A stretch of DNA of 64,000 nucleotides from Burkholderiaceae bacterium. GTDB lineage: Bacteria > Pseudomonadota > Gammaproteobacteria > Burkholderiales > Burkholderiaceae_C. The notes beneath the pieces were generated by a model. That model was given only the letters and a program-made list of their open reading frames with translations, ran no database searches and was not told where the DNA came from. The stretch covers positions 92,444-156,443 of the forward strand of contig JAKLLA010000018.1 of NCBI GenBank assembly GCA_023150375.1, read 5' to 3'. Positions 28,369 through 37,481 of this stretch are shown piece by piece (position 1 is the first letter of the stretch; each line of letters starts with the position of its first letter). A program made the position numbers and the translations under genes.

Positions 28369-29559
28369 GTGTCGACACGACTCCTGGACGGCATCCGGGT
28401 CCTCGACCTCAGCAACGTGCTGGCCGGGCCCTTCTGCGGCTACCAGCTGGCGCTGCTGGGCGCCGACGTGATCAAGGTCGAGTCCCCGGACGGGGGCGAC
28501 CTGGCGCGGCAGCTCGGTGCCGACCCCGCGCTCAACGCGGCCGGCATGGGCGCTTCCTTTCTGGCGCAGAACGCCGACAAGCGCTCGGTGGTGGTGGACC
28601 TCAAGAGCGAGGCGGGGCGGGCGACCTTCCTGCAGCTGGTCGACAGCGCCGACGTGCTGCTGGAGAACTTTCGCCCCGGCGTGATGCGGCGCCTGGGCCT
28701 GGACCACGAAACCCTGCGCGAGCGCCGCCCGGCGCTGGTGTACTGCGCCATCTCCGGCTTCGGCCAGACCGGCCCGTTGTCGCGCTCGCCGGCCTACGAC
28801 CAGATCATCCAGGGCCGCGCCGGGGTCATGAGCGTCACCGGCGACCGCGACAGCGCGCCGCTGCGGGTGGGCTACCCGGTGTGCGACACCTTCGGCGGGC
28901 TGACGGCGGCCTTCGCGATCTGCGCGGCGCTGGTGCAGCGCGCTCGCACCGGCGAGGGGGCCTTCCTCGATGTGTCGATGCTCGATTCGGCCCTGGTCAG
29001 CATGGGCTGGATCGTCTCCAACCTGCTGATCGCCGGGCAGACCCCGGTGCCGATGGGCAACGACAACTTCACCGCCAGCCCGTCGGGCACCTTCGCCACC
29101 GCCCGCGGCCTGCTCAACATCGCCGCCAACAAGCAGGACCAGTACGAGGCGCTGTGCGACACCCTGGGCGCGCCGCAGCTCAAGACCGATCCGCGCTTTG
29201 CCGACCGCGAAAGCCGCAAGCGCCACCGCGCCGAGCTGCGCACCGAGATCGAGCGCCACCTGGCCGAGGCGGATGCCGCCACCTGGGAGGACCAGCTCAA
29301 CGCCGTCGGCGTGCCGGCCGGCCAGGTGCTCGAGGTGGCGCAGGCCCTGAGCCAGGAGCAGCTGCAGGCCCGCCCGCTCGTGGGCGAGGTGCCGCTCGAC
29401 CTGGGCGGGCGCGGCACGCTACAGCTCACCGGCAGCGCCTTCCTGGTCGATGGCCAGCGCTGCCTGCCGCAGGCACCGCCGCCACGGCTGGGGCAGCACA
29501 GTGCCGAGATCCTCGGCGAACTCGACGCGGCGCAGCACTGCGGAGGGCCCCATGGCTGA
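28369..29559 (+). CDS. CaiB/BaiF (class III) CoA-transferase
   Basis: A 396-residue formyl-CoA transferase-fold protein. Its N-terminal block is LLDGIRVLDLSNVLAGPFC, followed by GADVIKVE, NADKRSVVVDLK, LLENFRPGVM and the substrate-loop region AISGFGQTGP. The start is GTG 28369 behind GGCGGGGG; no ATG fits the conserved N-terminus. The stop overlaps the citryl-CoA-lyase-like gene (ATGGCTGA). It would move CoA between short acids. Coupling with a citrate-synthase-fold lyase suggests it activates a citramalate- or citrate-like intermediate for cleavage. Confidence 0.9.
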   Translation: MSTRLLDGIRVLDLSNVLAGPFCGYQLALLGADVIKVESPDGGDLARQLGADPALNAAGMGASFLAQNADKRSVVVDLKSEAGRATFLQLVDSADVLLENFRPGVMRRLGLDHETLRERRPALVYCAISGFGQTGPLSRSPAYDQIIQGRAGVMSVTGDRDSAPLRVGYPVCDTFGGLTAAFAICAALVQRARTGEGAFLDVSMLDSALVSMGWIVSNLLIAGQTPVPMGNDNFTASPSGTFATARGLLNIAANKQDQYEALCDTLGAPQLKTDPRFADRESRKRHRAELRTEIERHLAEADAATWEDQLNAVGVPAGQVLEVAQALSQEQLQARPLVGEVPLDLGGRGTLQLTGSAFLVDGQRCLPQAPPPRLGQHSAEILGELDAAQHCGGPHG

Positions 29560-30370
29560 TCCCATGCAGCAGGCCTCGGACTGGTGGTCCACCGCGATCA
29601 TCGACATCCGCCCCGGCGTGATCCGGCCGCGCGGGCGCCCGATCCAGGACCTGATCGGCCACATCAGCTTCCCGCAGATGATCTGGCTGATGCTGCGCGG
29701 CGAGCTGCCCGATGCGGCGCAGGCCGGGCTGCTCGAGGCCGCGCTGGTGGCGTCGGTGGACCACGGGCCGCAGGCGCCCTCGATCGCCATCGCCCGCATG
29801 GCGGTGACCTGCGGGCAGGGGTTGAACGGCGCGATGGCCTCGGCCATCAACGTGCTCGACGACGTGCACGGCGGCGCGGGCGAGCAGTGCCTGGCGCTGT
29901 ACCGCCGCGTGCTGCAGCTGCAGCACGGGCGCACGCTGGAGGCGGCGGTCGACGCGGCGCTGGACGAGCAGATCCGGCAGCACGGGCGCATCGTGCCCGG
30001 CTTCGGGCACCGCTTCCATCCGGTGGACCCGCGCGCGGTGCGGCTGCTGGCGCTGATCGACGCGGCGCAGGCGGCCGGCACGGTGACGGGCGAACATGCC
30101 GCGGTGGCCCGCGCCGTCGAGGCGGCGCTGCAGCGCCGCACCGGCAAGGCGCTGCCGATGAACATCGACGGCGCCACCGCGGCGCTGTTCGGCGAGCTGG
30201 GCTTCGAGCCGGCGCTGGCGCGCGGGCTGTTCATCCTCTCGCGCTCGGTGGGCATCCTGGCGCACGCCTGGGAGGAATCGACCCAGGGCCGGCGCATCAA
30301 GGGGCCGATGCCGCCGAGCATCCCCTACACCTACACCGGACCGCGCGAGCCCGACGGCCCGACGAAGTGA
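29552..30370 (+). CDS. Citrate synthase-fold protein, citryl-CoA lyase-like
   Basis: A 272-residue short citrate-synthase homologue, well under the roughly 430 residues of real citrate synthase. It keeps the active-site blocks VHGGAGEQC, GFGHRFHPVDPRA and NIDGATAALFGELGF, in the order seen in citryl-CoA lyases. Such enzymes split a citryl-type CoA ester into acetyl-CoA and an oxo acid. The start at ATG 29552 overlaps the CoA-transferase stop, so the two proteins are translationally coupled and should act in sequence. The substrate is unknown. A CoA ester of 4-carboxy-4-hydroxy-2-oxoadipate is a chemically reasonable candidate. Confidence 0.82.
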   Translation: MADPMQQASDWWSTAIIDIRPGVIRPRGRPIQDLIGHISFPQMIWLMLRGELPDAAQAGLLEAALVASVDHGPQAPSIAIARMAVTCGQGLNGAMASAINVLDDVHGGAGEQCLALYRRVLQLQHGRTLEAAVDAALDEQIRQHGRIVPGFGHRFHPVDPRAVRLLALIDAAQAAGTVTGEHAAVARAVEAALQRRTGKALPMNIDGATAALFGELGFEPALARGLFILSRSVGILAHAWEESTQGRRIKGPMPPSIPYTYTGPREPDGPTK

Positions 30371-30379
30371 CCTGCCGCG

Positions 30380-30856
30380 ATGAGCGCCAAACTGCCCCCC
30401 ACCCCGACCGCCGACCTGCTGTGGAGCGACGAGCGCCTGCTCGGCTTCGGCCCGATGGACCGCACCCACGAGGACTTCTATCGCCTGGCCTTCGACCTGC
30501 TGACCTGCCACGACGGCGGTGCCGGCTACGCCGCCGTGGCGCGGCGCGCCATCGCGGCCTTCGAGGCGCATGCCGTCGCGCACTTCGGCGAGGAGGAGCG
30601 CTGGATGCAAGACAGCGGCTTCCCGGCCGCCGGCTGCCATGTCGACGAGCACGCCGCCGTGCTGGCCTCGGTGCGCGAGGTCCGGGCTGCCGTGGACGAA
30701 GGCCGGGCCGGCGCCGACCTGCTGCGCCGCCTGGCCGAACATCTCTTCACCTGGTTCCCGGCGCATGCGGACTACATGGACTCCGCGCTGGCGGCCTGGA
30801 TGTGCAAGCGCACGCTGGGCGGCCAGCCGGTGGTGCTGCGGCGGCAGCGGGACTGA
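30380..30856 (+). CDS. Bacteriohemerythrin
   Basis: A 158-residue four-helix-bundle di-iron protein that binds oxygen reversibly. The ligand pattern is visible: MDRTHEDFY, HAVAHFGEEERWM, HVDEHAAV and WFPAHADYMD supply the five His and two acidic residues. It starts nine bases after the lyase gene and is the last gene of the left-arm operon. Supplying oxygen to the several oxygenases encoded upstream is a sensible role, but inferred. Confidence 0.9.
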   Translation: MSAKLPPTPTADLLWSDERLLGFGPMDRTHEDFYRLAFDLLTCHDGGAGYAAVARRAIAAFEAHAVAHFGEEERWMQDSGFPAAGCHVDEHAAVLASVREVRAAVDEGRAGADLLRRLAEHLFTWFPAHADYMDSALAAWMCKRTLGGQPVVLRRQRD

Positions 30857-30953
30857 GTCCCGCACCCGGCGCCGCTGCGAAGCCGGGCGATCCAAGCGCG
30901 CATCCTCGCTGCGAGACCGGCGACAGGGTTCATTCAGGAAACACCCTCTCAGA

Positions 30954-31137
30954 TCACCCGCACCGGCTCCTGCCGCAGCTCGAAACCGCTGGAGGCCAGC
31001 ATCTTCAGGTTGCCATTGGCGCGGATCTCCACACACGCCCCCACCCGCCACTGGCCAGCAGGTTGGGGTCACTGAGCCGGTCGAAGCCAAGGATGAGTTT
31101 GAGCTGAGGTATGGTGAATCTCCCTGAAGGTGACGAA
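30954..31137 (-). pseudogene. C-terminal remnant of an unrecognised gene, frameshifted
   Basis: On the minus strand a plausible coding stretch (IPQLKLILGFDRLSDPNLLA) continues, after a frame change near 31045, into RVGACVEIRANGNLKMLASS and ends in EPVRVI plus stop at 30954. Each half is short and has no start. The sequence looks like a real protein tail but I do not recognise the family. It lies between the catabolic operon and the IS element and marks the left edge of the defence island. The remaining bases from 30857 to the IS hold only a weak GC hairpin (30865-30887). Confidence 0.45.
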
Positions 31138-31201
31138 GGCGCTTCGGGATGGATGCATCCTCATTCTTGGGCGAGGAGGCACCTGCTGGGGATGGCTCCA
31201 A

Positions 31202-31230
31202 TGTATTGACCCACTAAAAACCTGCACAGG
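31202..31230 (+). repeat. IS3-family left terminal inverted repeat
   Basis: TGTATTGACCCACTAAAAACCTGCACAGG, of which the outer 13 bases and inner 10 bases match the right end; the middle differs and is one base longer. Confidence 0.9.
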
Positions 31231-31254
31231 TGTTACCGTTGAAAGGAAGACACC

Positions 31255-31569
31255 GTGAGCACACTGATGGAAGAAGAGATCAAGCGCTGGACAGCCAAGC
31301 GCAAGACGGCACTGGTGCTGGAGATCATCCAGGGCAAGACGAGCGTGGCGGAGGCGAGCAGGGCCTACGACCTGACGCCCTCGGAGATCGAGGGCTGGGT
31401 GGAAGATGGCCGCAAGGGGATGGAAAACGCCCTGAAGGCCAACCCGCAGGACGTGCGCGAGCAGTACGAGCGGCAGATCAAGGATCTGCAGGAGGCGTAC
31501 GGGGAGGCGATGCTGGAGCTGCGCGCGAGAAAAAAATTGCAGTCCCTGCTGGGCGAGGAAGAGAAGTGA
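31255..31569 (+). CDS. IS3-family transposase OrfA
   Basis: A 104-residue protein starting at GTG 31255. It has a helix-turn-helix region (TSVAEASRAYDLTPSEIEGW) for binding the element ends and a C-terminal leucine-rich helix (YERQIKDLQEAYGEAMLEL). The A7 run near its end allows -1 slippage into OrfB to make the OrfAB fusion transposase. Confidence 0.9.
   Translation: MSTLMEEEIKRWTAKRKTALVLEIIQGKTSVAEASRAYDLTPSEIEGWVEDGRKGMENALKANPQDVREQYERQIKDLQEAYGEAMLELRARKKLQSLLGEEEK
31530..31536 (+). other. Programmed -1 frameshift site (A_AAA_AAA)
   Basis: Seven adenines arranged in the OrfA frame as A AAA AAA, the canonical slippery heptamer of IS3-family elements. Slipping back one base joins OrfA codon ~94 to the OrfB frame, whose open frame already extends upstream of this point. 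Confidence 0.85.
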
Positions 31570-32387
31570 TCGAGACGATCCGCCAGGGACTGCAGGCCGA
31601 AGGCATCACCGTCTCGATCAGCAAGCTGTGCCGGTGGTTCGGGGTGCCGCGGCGCACGGTGTACTACCGAGCGGTCAAGGCCGAACCGAAGCTGCAGGAG
31701 CGGCTGGTGGCGCCGATCAAGGCGATGATCGAGGAGAACCCGTCATTCGGCTACCGGACGGTGGCGTACCTGCTGGGGATGAACAAGAACACGGTGCAGC
31801 GCATCTTCCAGCTCAAGGGCTGGCAGGTGCGCAAACGCCCCGTCGGCTTCAGACCGCGCATCCAGGCGCTGCCCTCGGTGGCGCAGGTGCCCAACGAGCG
31901 CTGGGCCACCGACATGTGCCGGATCTGGGCTGGACGCGACGGCTGGACCACCATGGCGTTGGTGATCGACTGCCACAGCCGGGAGCTGCTCGTCTGGCAT
32001 CTGTCACGCAGCGGTCGCTCCCGGACCGCCGAGTCGGCGCTGGAGCAGGCGCTCATCGCCCGCTTCGGCACGCTCGGCCGGCTGCCGGCGCCGTTCCTGC
32101 TGCGCTCGGACAACGGCCTGGTCTTCACCAGTCGCAGCTTCACCGCGCTGGTCAGGAGCTACGGGCTGCGCCAGGAGTTCATCACCCCGCACAGCCCCGA
32201 GCAGAACGGCCTGGTCGAGCGGGTTATCCGCACGCTCAAGGAGCAGTGCGTGCACCGCCACCGCTTCGAGTCGCTGCAGCACGCCAGCCGTCTGATCGGC
32301 GACTGGATCCATTTCTACAACCACCGGCGCCCTCATCAGGCGCTGTGCATGATGACCCCCGCTGAGGCGTTCGCCGCAGCTGCCTGA
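31566..32387 (+). CDS. IS3-family transposase OrfB (DDE integrase domain)
   Basis: The catalytic part of the transposase, about 273 residues from GTG 31566, which overlaps the OrfA stop. An HTH_21-like start (ISKLCRWFGVPRRTVYYR) precedes an rve integrase domain. The DDE residues sit in RWATDMCRIW, LRSDNGLVF and EQNGLVERVIRTLKEQ, followed by IHFYNHRRPHQAL. The stop abuts the right terminal repeat. In vivo it is probably made mainly as the OrfAB fusion through the A7 slip site. Confidence 0.92.
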   Translation: MIETIRQGLQAEGITVSISKLCRWFGVPRRTVYYRAVKAEPKLQERLVAPIKAMIEENPSFGYRTVAYLLGMNKNTVQRIFQLKGWQVRKRPVGFRPRIQALPSVAQVPNERWATDMCRIWAGRDGWTTMALVIDCHSRELLVWHLSRSGRSRTAESALEQALIARFGTLGRLPAPFLLRSDNGLVFTSRSFTALVRSYGLRQEFITPHSPEQNGLVERVIRTLKEQCVHRHRFESLQHASRLIGDWIHFYNHRRPHQALCMMTPAEAFAAAA

Positions 32388-32415
32388 CCTGTGCAGGTTC
32401 TGGTGGGTCAATACA
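32388..32415 (-). repeat. IS3-family right terminal inverted repeat
   Basis: Reads TGTATTGACCCACCAGAACCTGCACAGG on the minus strand; it pairs with the left end apart from the central few bases. CCAA follows directly as the right copy of the target duplication. Confidence 0.9.
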
Positions 32416-32543
32416 CCAAAGGGATCGGGTGGGACTGTTGCGCAGGGGGAGACCCAATTGGGGGGTAGTCATGGCCATGCGCAAAGGTCATTCATTAGTC
32501 TTAGCTCGTGCCCCCCCAGAAGAACACCAGTTGCTCGATCTGG

Positions 32544-35539
32544 TCAGCCGCCCGCCGCCGACATCACGTCACTGAGCGACCGCGCCACCAGGTAGCGCGC
32601 CGGGTTGTCGCCGACAGCCAGCGCCTTGAAGTGCGCCTTGACCACGAAGTAAAGGCGCCGGGTGCCGTCCTTGTTCACCAGCACGGCCCAGTCGGGGTTG
32701 TAGTTGCCCAGCGGGGTGGGCACCTTGAACCAGCCGGGCAGCTTGGCGTACAGCACCACGTCGTCGTCCTTCTCCAGGGCGTCGGCGAAGTCGCGCTCGG
32801 TGGCCGAGTCGTAGACCACGTGCTCGTAGATCGAGCGCTTGGTGTCGCGCAGCATGTTGGTCAGGTAGCCGGTCAGCTCCTCGGTCTCGAACAGCTCCTG
32901 GGCCCAGACGGCGTCGTCGCCCAGGCGCTGGTAGCGGATGCCGTCCACCAGAGCCATGCGCTTGCAGCGGTTGATGATTTCGGCCGCCTGCTCGATGAAC
33001 TGCTGCGGGTTGCGCTTGAAGTCGTCCAGGCGCTCGCACTCGGTCAGGATCTTGACCAGGGTGCGCCGCGTCAGCTGCGTGCGGTCCTGCAGGTCGGTCA
33101 GCAGGTCGGGCAGCTCGATGTCGGCCTCGTCCAGCGTCACGGTGTAGGCGCCTTCCTTCTCGCGCGCCTCCACGCCGGCCTTGCCGATGCCAATCTCCGC
33201 CTTGCGCCACTGCAGCCGGGCACGGGCGATGTGCAGGTCACGGTTCAGCGCAGCCTTGCAGTCGCGGATGAGCTTGTCGTTGTCGAACTGCACCCGGTAC
33301 GTGGTCTTGTGCTTGATGCGGTCCCACAGCGCCTTGAAGTCCTCGCTCAGCGTCACGGCCTTGCCGTCGGCGCCCTTACGCAGCGGCACGGTCTCGCGGT
33401 CGTCGCGGTTCTTCACCTCGACGCGGCCGGTCACCTTGCGCAGCAACTCGGCCACCTGCGCCCGGTACGGCTCGAAGGCCTCGGGCAACGCCAGCTTGCC
33501 GTCCTTCAGGGCGACCTTCAGCGAGTCCTGCACTTTGCCCTTGGCGTCGATGTGTCCGGCAGCGCGCAGGTGGTCCCACAGGGCCTTGGACTGGTCCACG
33601 CCCAGGGGGGTCACCTTGCCGTCGCCCGTGGTGATGGCGATGGTGGCGAACTGGTGCTGCTCGACGATGCCGAAGCGGATGCCCGTGTCGGCCTCGATCT
33701 CCTTCTGCAGCTGGTCGGCGAACTCCTGGTACGACTCGGTGGCAATCACCGTCAGCCGGTTCACGTCGTGCCCGTAGACGCGCTGCCCATCCTGGTTGAC
33801 GCACAGGCGCAGGCCTCGGCCCAGGGTCTGGCGGCGCTCGCGCTCGCTGCCCATCTCGCGCAGAGCGCAGATCTGGAAGACGTTGGGGTTGTCCCAGCCC
33901 TCCTTCAGGGCCGAGTGGGAGAAGATGAACTTCAGCGGCGTGCCGAAGCTGAGCAGCTTTTCCTTCTCCTTCATGATGAGGTTGTAGCCGCGCTCGGCGT
34001 CGGCGCGGCTGGTCTCGTTCTTCAGGCCGCCTTCCTTGTCCAGCTCGGGGTCCGCCCAGCGGCCCTTCTTGTCGATGGAGAAATAGCCGTCGTGCACGGC
34101 GGCTGCTTCCTGCGCCAGGTCCACCTCGCCGAACAGGCTCTGGAAGGCCGGCAGCTTGGCCGCGCGCCGGTACTCTTCCTCGAAGATGCGGGCGTAGTCC
34201 CCCTTCACCGGGTTGCCGTCCTTGTCGTACTGACGGTAGCGCGCCACCGACTCGATGAAGAACAGCGACAGCACCTTGATGCCCTTGGGCCGAAGCAGCT
34301 TCTCCTTCTCCAGGTGCTCCTTGATGGTCCGCCGGATCATCTCGCGCTGCACGGCCAGGGCATCCACCTCGCCGTGGGCTTGCCCCTGGGCCAAGAAAGT
34401 TTCGCCGCCCGGGTAGCGAAGCTCCACGTACTCGGCCCCTTTGGCCGTGTTGACCTCGCCGATGCGGTACCCGGCATAGACGGCACGACGGGTGAGCTGC
34501 TGCAGGTCGTCGCCGTCGCTGACGGTCAGTACGTCGGTGGAGACCTTGCCATTGGCCCCGCTACCTGACTGGGCGTGCACCTCCACCTTGGCAAAGATGC
34601 CCTTCTTGGTGCTCACCTCCAACAGGCGCACGTAGGGCTTGTTGAAGGCGTCCTCGACGGTGGCCGCTGCCACCTCGATCTGCTTGACCAGCTTGCGCTC
34701 ATAGGCGTCAACCGCATCCAGCCTGAAGACCATGTGGTGTTTGTGCGCGTGGGTCGCGGAGTAGCGCAGCGTGCACAGCGGGTTCATCGCGTCCAGCGCA
34801 GCCTTGCCGGCGCCCTTGAGGCCGCCATCCACGCTCTGCGGCTCGTCCACGATGACGATGGGCTTGACAGCGCGGACCAGCTGAATCGGCGCGCCGACGG
34901 TGAATTCTTTCGACGGTGCCACGCCATCCAGCGTCAGGTCGGTCTTTTCGCTGTACTGGTAGAGGTTGTTGACCTCCTTCTTGTTGATGGCGCCCACCGT
35001 GACGACCATGATCTGCACATGTGCGCTGGTGGCGAAGTTGCGCACCTGCCCCAGGTCGCTGGAGTCGTACAGGAAGAAGTCCACCGGCACGCCGGCATAC
35101 ATGCTCTTGAAGTGCTCCTCGGTGATCTGCAGCGACTTGTAGACGCCTTCCTTGATGGCCACCGACGGCACCACGATGACGAACTTGGTGAAGCCGTGTT
35201 CAGCTCGAAGATCGTGCGCAGGTAGACGTAGGTCTTACCGGTTCCGGTCTCCATCTCGACCGTGAAGTTGTAGTCGCCCTTCGCCAACTGCCCGCTGGGC
35301 GGCAGGCCGTGCCGCATCTGGACAGCCTGCAGGTTCTCCAGCAGTTGTTCCTCTTGCAGCGTCAGCTTGTTGCCCAGGCCAAGCTCGGTGTCGGCCATGC
35401 CCAGCGTCATCTGCTGCGTGGGGGCCTTCATGGTGACCGTGAACTCGGTCCGGCAGACCTCCTGGCCACGGAACAAGTCGCAGACCGACTCGATGGCCTG
35501 CAGTTGGTAGTCGAGATTAGGCTCGAAGTGAAGTTTCAT
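32544..35539 (-). pseudogene. res: Type III restriction endonuclease (Res), frameshifted and lacking its nuclease motif
   Basis: Res supplies the SF2 translocase and nuclease of type III systems. The N-terminal 115 residues (FEPNLDYQLQAIESV, Walker A ETGTGKTYVYL) are in one frame. From about 35195 the protein continues in another (VPSVAIKEGV, motif II VDEPQSVDG, ATHAHKHHM). Near the C-terminus the usual YFVVETKG...(A)HF nuclease segment is contracted to LYFVVKAHFKAL, so the catalytic E-x-K is absent by an in-frame loss of about 20 residues. The first lesion prevents full-length translation; the second would leave any product without cleavage. Mod upstream is intact. The last 128 bp up to the IS contain nothing recognisable. 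Confidence 0.86.
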
Positions 35540-35549
35540 CGCGTCAACC

Positions 35550-37454
35550 TCACAGGCTTCGCACGTTGACGATGCCGTTCTGCTCCAGGATCGCGGCCAT
35601 GTTGGTCTTGGCCACGTCGTCCGCGAAGGCGCTGTCCCGGAACACGCAGGTCGTGTCGCCAGCCGGTGCGAGCTCCTTCCGCCAAGCCACGATGCCTTGT
35701 GCCAAGGCCTCGACCTCGTTCGCCCCGATGCTCGGCTCCAGGCAGGTCATCAGCACCCCACCGGCCACGCTCTGAACCGCCTTTCCGGCGATCTGCTTGG
35801 TGGTCGACGGCACGCAAAGGTCCAGGCCCAGCTTCAGCAGCAGCTCGTTCAGCACGTCGGCAGGCGTACGGCCCTCGACGATGTGTTCGGTGTGGTCGAA
35901 CAGGGACGCCTTCAGGTCGGCAGGCTTGGGGGACCAGGCCGCGATGTTGGACGTGTCGAGCCGGTAGCAACGGAAGCCCACGTCCCCCGCGAACATCGGA
36001 TCCGCCTTCTTGTGACGATTGCCTGCACCGCGCACCCGTGCCTTGGTCACGTCTGCAATGGTCTTCCATCCGGCGGCCTCTGCGCCCTCCAACGGCTCGG
36101 GTAGCTGCACGAGGATGCAGCGCCGGTTGCCGCCGTCCTCGGCGTTCTGGGCGAACAGGGCATCCATCGTTGTCCCCGTACCGGCAAAGAAGTCCAGCAC
36201 CAGGTCGTTGCCGTTGGGCGTTGTGCCGAGCTGGAGAATCCGTCGCATCAACCGGGTAGGCTTGGGCGTGTCGAACACCACGTCGGAGTTGGGAAACTCC
36301 ACGGCAGCCAGCAGTTCCTTCTTGGCTTCCTGCGTGTGTCCGACCTCGTCGTAAGTCCAGAGGGTCTGTGGCACACGCCCATCCTTCACCTCGGAGAGAA
36401 AGCGCTTGATGGCCGGCACGTTGTTGCCATCAGTCCCCCACCAGATGCGGTTGTCGCGATCCAGTTCGTCGAACTTGGGCTTTGAGACTCGCCAGTAGGT
36501 TCCGGGTGGCGGACCTGCCAACTGCCTACCCGATGGGCAGGCAATCGGATATGTCCCTTCACCATAGTAGTTGCGTGCGGACAAATCGCCGGCCTTCCAG
36601 GGGCCACGCGGATCGTTATCCGGGTTGGAGTAGCGGGCCTCCATCTCCTCTGTGCGGGGCAGCAGCCGTGGTGTCCACACGTCAGCGCTCTTGGCGTAGA
36701 CCACGATGTAGTCGTGGTCCTCCGAGAAGTGTCGGGCCGAGTTCTTGGGCGAGTAGACCTTCTGCCAGATGACCGTTGCGATGAAGTTCTCCTCCCCGAA
36801 GATCTCGTTCATCACGGCGCGCAGGTTGTGCACCTCATGGTCGGCGATGCTGACGAAGATGGCGCCGTCCTGCCGCAACAGGCTGTGCGCCAGCTTCAGG
36901 CGCGGGTACAGCATGTTCAGCCAGTCGGTGTGGAAGCGCCCGCTGGCCTCGGTGTGCGAGCTGATGCGGCGTCCACCCTCGGCTTGGCCCGTCAACTCCA
37001 GGTAGTTCTGGATGCTGTCGTGGAAGTTGTCCGGGTAGACGAAGTCCTTGCCGGTGTTGTACGGCGGGTCGATGGTGATCAGCTTGACCTTGTTGGCGTA
37101 GCTCTTCTGCAGCAGCTTCAGCACTTCCAGGTTGTCGCCTTCGATCAGCACGTGCTGGGTCGTATCCCAGTCGACGCTTTCGGTCGGCACCGGACGCAAC
37201 GTGCCTGTCGTCGGCGACAGGGCAAGTTGTCGCGCCTGCCGCTTGCCATGCCAGTTCAAGCCGAAGCGCTCGTCGGCATCCGTGATGGTCGCGTCACCGA
37301 CCAGGGCTTTCAGCACATCCACATTGACGGCCTGGCCGTTCGGCCCTTCGGTCACCAGCTCCGGAAACAGGGCCTTGAGCTGAGCCAGGTTGCCGGCCGC
37401 CAGATTGGCGGATTGGGCCTCCGGGCTGGCCGCTTCGATCTTCTTCATCGTCAT
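35550..37454 (-). CDS. mod: Type III DNA methyltransferase (Mod)
   Basis: A 634-residue beta-class adenine methyltransferase. The catalytic DPPYNTGKDFVY motif is near residue 129 and the SAM-binding DFFAGTGTTMDAL motif near residue 430, in the order typical of Mod. A variable central target-recognition region lies between them. I start at ATG 37454 because GGAGG precedes it; the ORF-track start is 27 bases upstream without such a site. It lies 27 bp after rloB and 10 bp before res. Because Res is broken, Mod may now act as an orphan methylase affecting host gene expression or protecting from other systems. Confidence 0.94.
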   Translation of the reverse strand: MTMKKIEAASPEAQSANLAAGNLAQLKALFPELVTEGPNGQAVNVDVLKALVGDATITDADERFGLNWHGKRQARQLALSPTTGTLRPVPTESVDWDTTQHVLIEGDNLEVLKLLQKSYANKVKLITIDPPYNTGKDFVYPDNFHDSIQNYLELTGQAEGGRRISSHTEASGRFHTDWLNMLYPRLKLAHSLLRQDGAIFVSIADHEVHNLRAVMNEIFGEENFIATVIWQKVYSPKNSARHFSEDHDYIVVYAKSADVWTPRLLPRTEEMEARYSNPDNDPRGPWKAGDLSARNYYGEGTYPIACPSGRQLAGPPPGTYWRVSKPKFDELDRDNRIWWGTDGNNVPAIKRFLSEVKDGRVPQTLWTYDEVGHTQEAKKELLAAVEFPNSDVVFDTPKPTRLMRRILQLGTTPNGNDLVLDFFAGTGTTMDALFAQNAEDGGNRRCILVQLPEPLEGAEAAGWKTIADVTKARVRGAGNRHKKADPMFAGDVGFRCYRLDTSNIAAWSPKPADLKASLFDHTEHIVEGRTPADVLNELLLKLGLDLCVPSTTKQIAGKAVQSVAGGVLMTCLEPSIGANEVEALAQGIVAWRKELAPAGDTTCVFRDSAFADDVAKTNMAAILEQNGIVNVRSL

Positions 37455-37481
37455 GTGTTTCCTCCCTGCAAGCGCAGGCAA

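Larger units (their letters stand above)
31202..32415 (+). mobile_element. Complete IS3-family insertion sequence
   Basis: A 1214-bp element with imperfect terminal inverted repeats starting TGTATTGACCCAC, two overlapping transposase frames and an A7 slippery run. It is flanked by a 4-bp direct repeat CCAA (31198-31201 and 32416-32419), which is a target-site duplication. Intact ends, intact frames and an intact duplication indicate a recent insertion. It sits between the left remnant gene and the decayed type III res gene. Confidence 0.93.

Noticed and set aside
32452-32461. CCCAATTGGG palindrome between the IS and res as an operator or attachment site
   Set aside because: A single 10-bp palindrome with no second copy and no nearby promoter; chance occurrence is likely.
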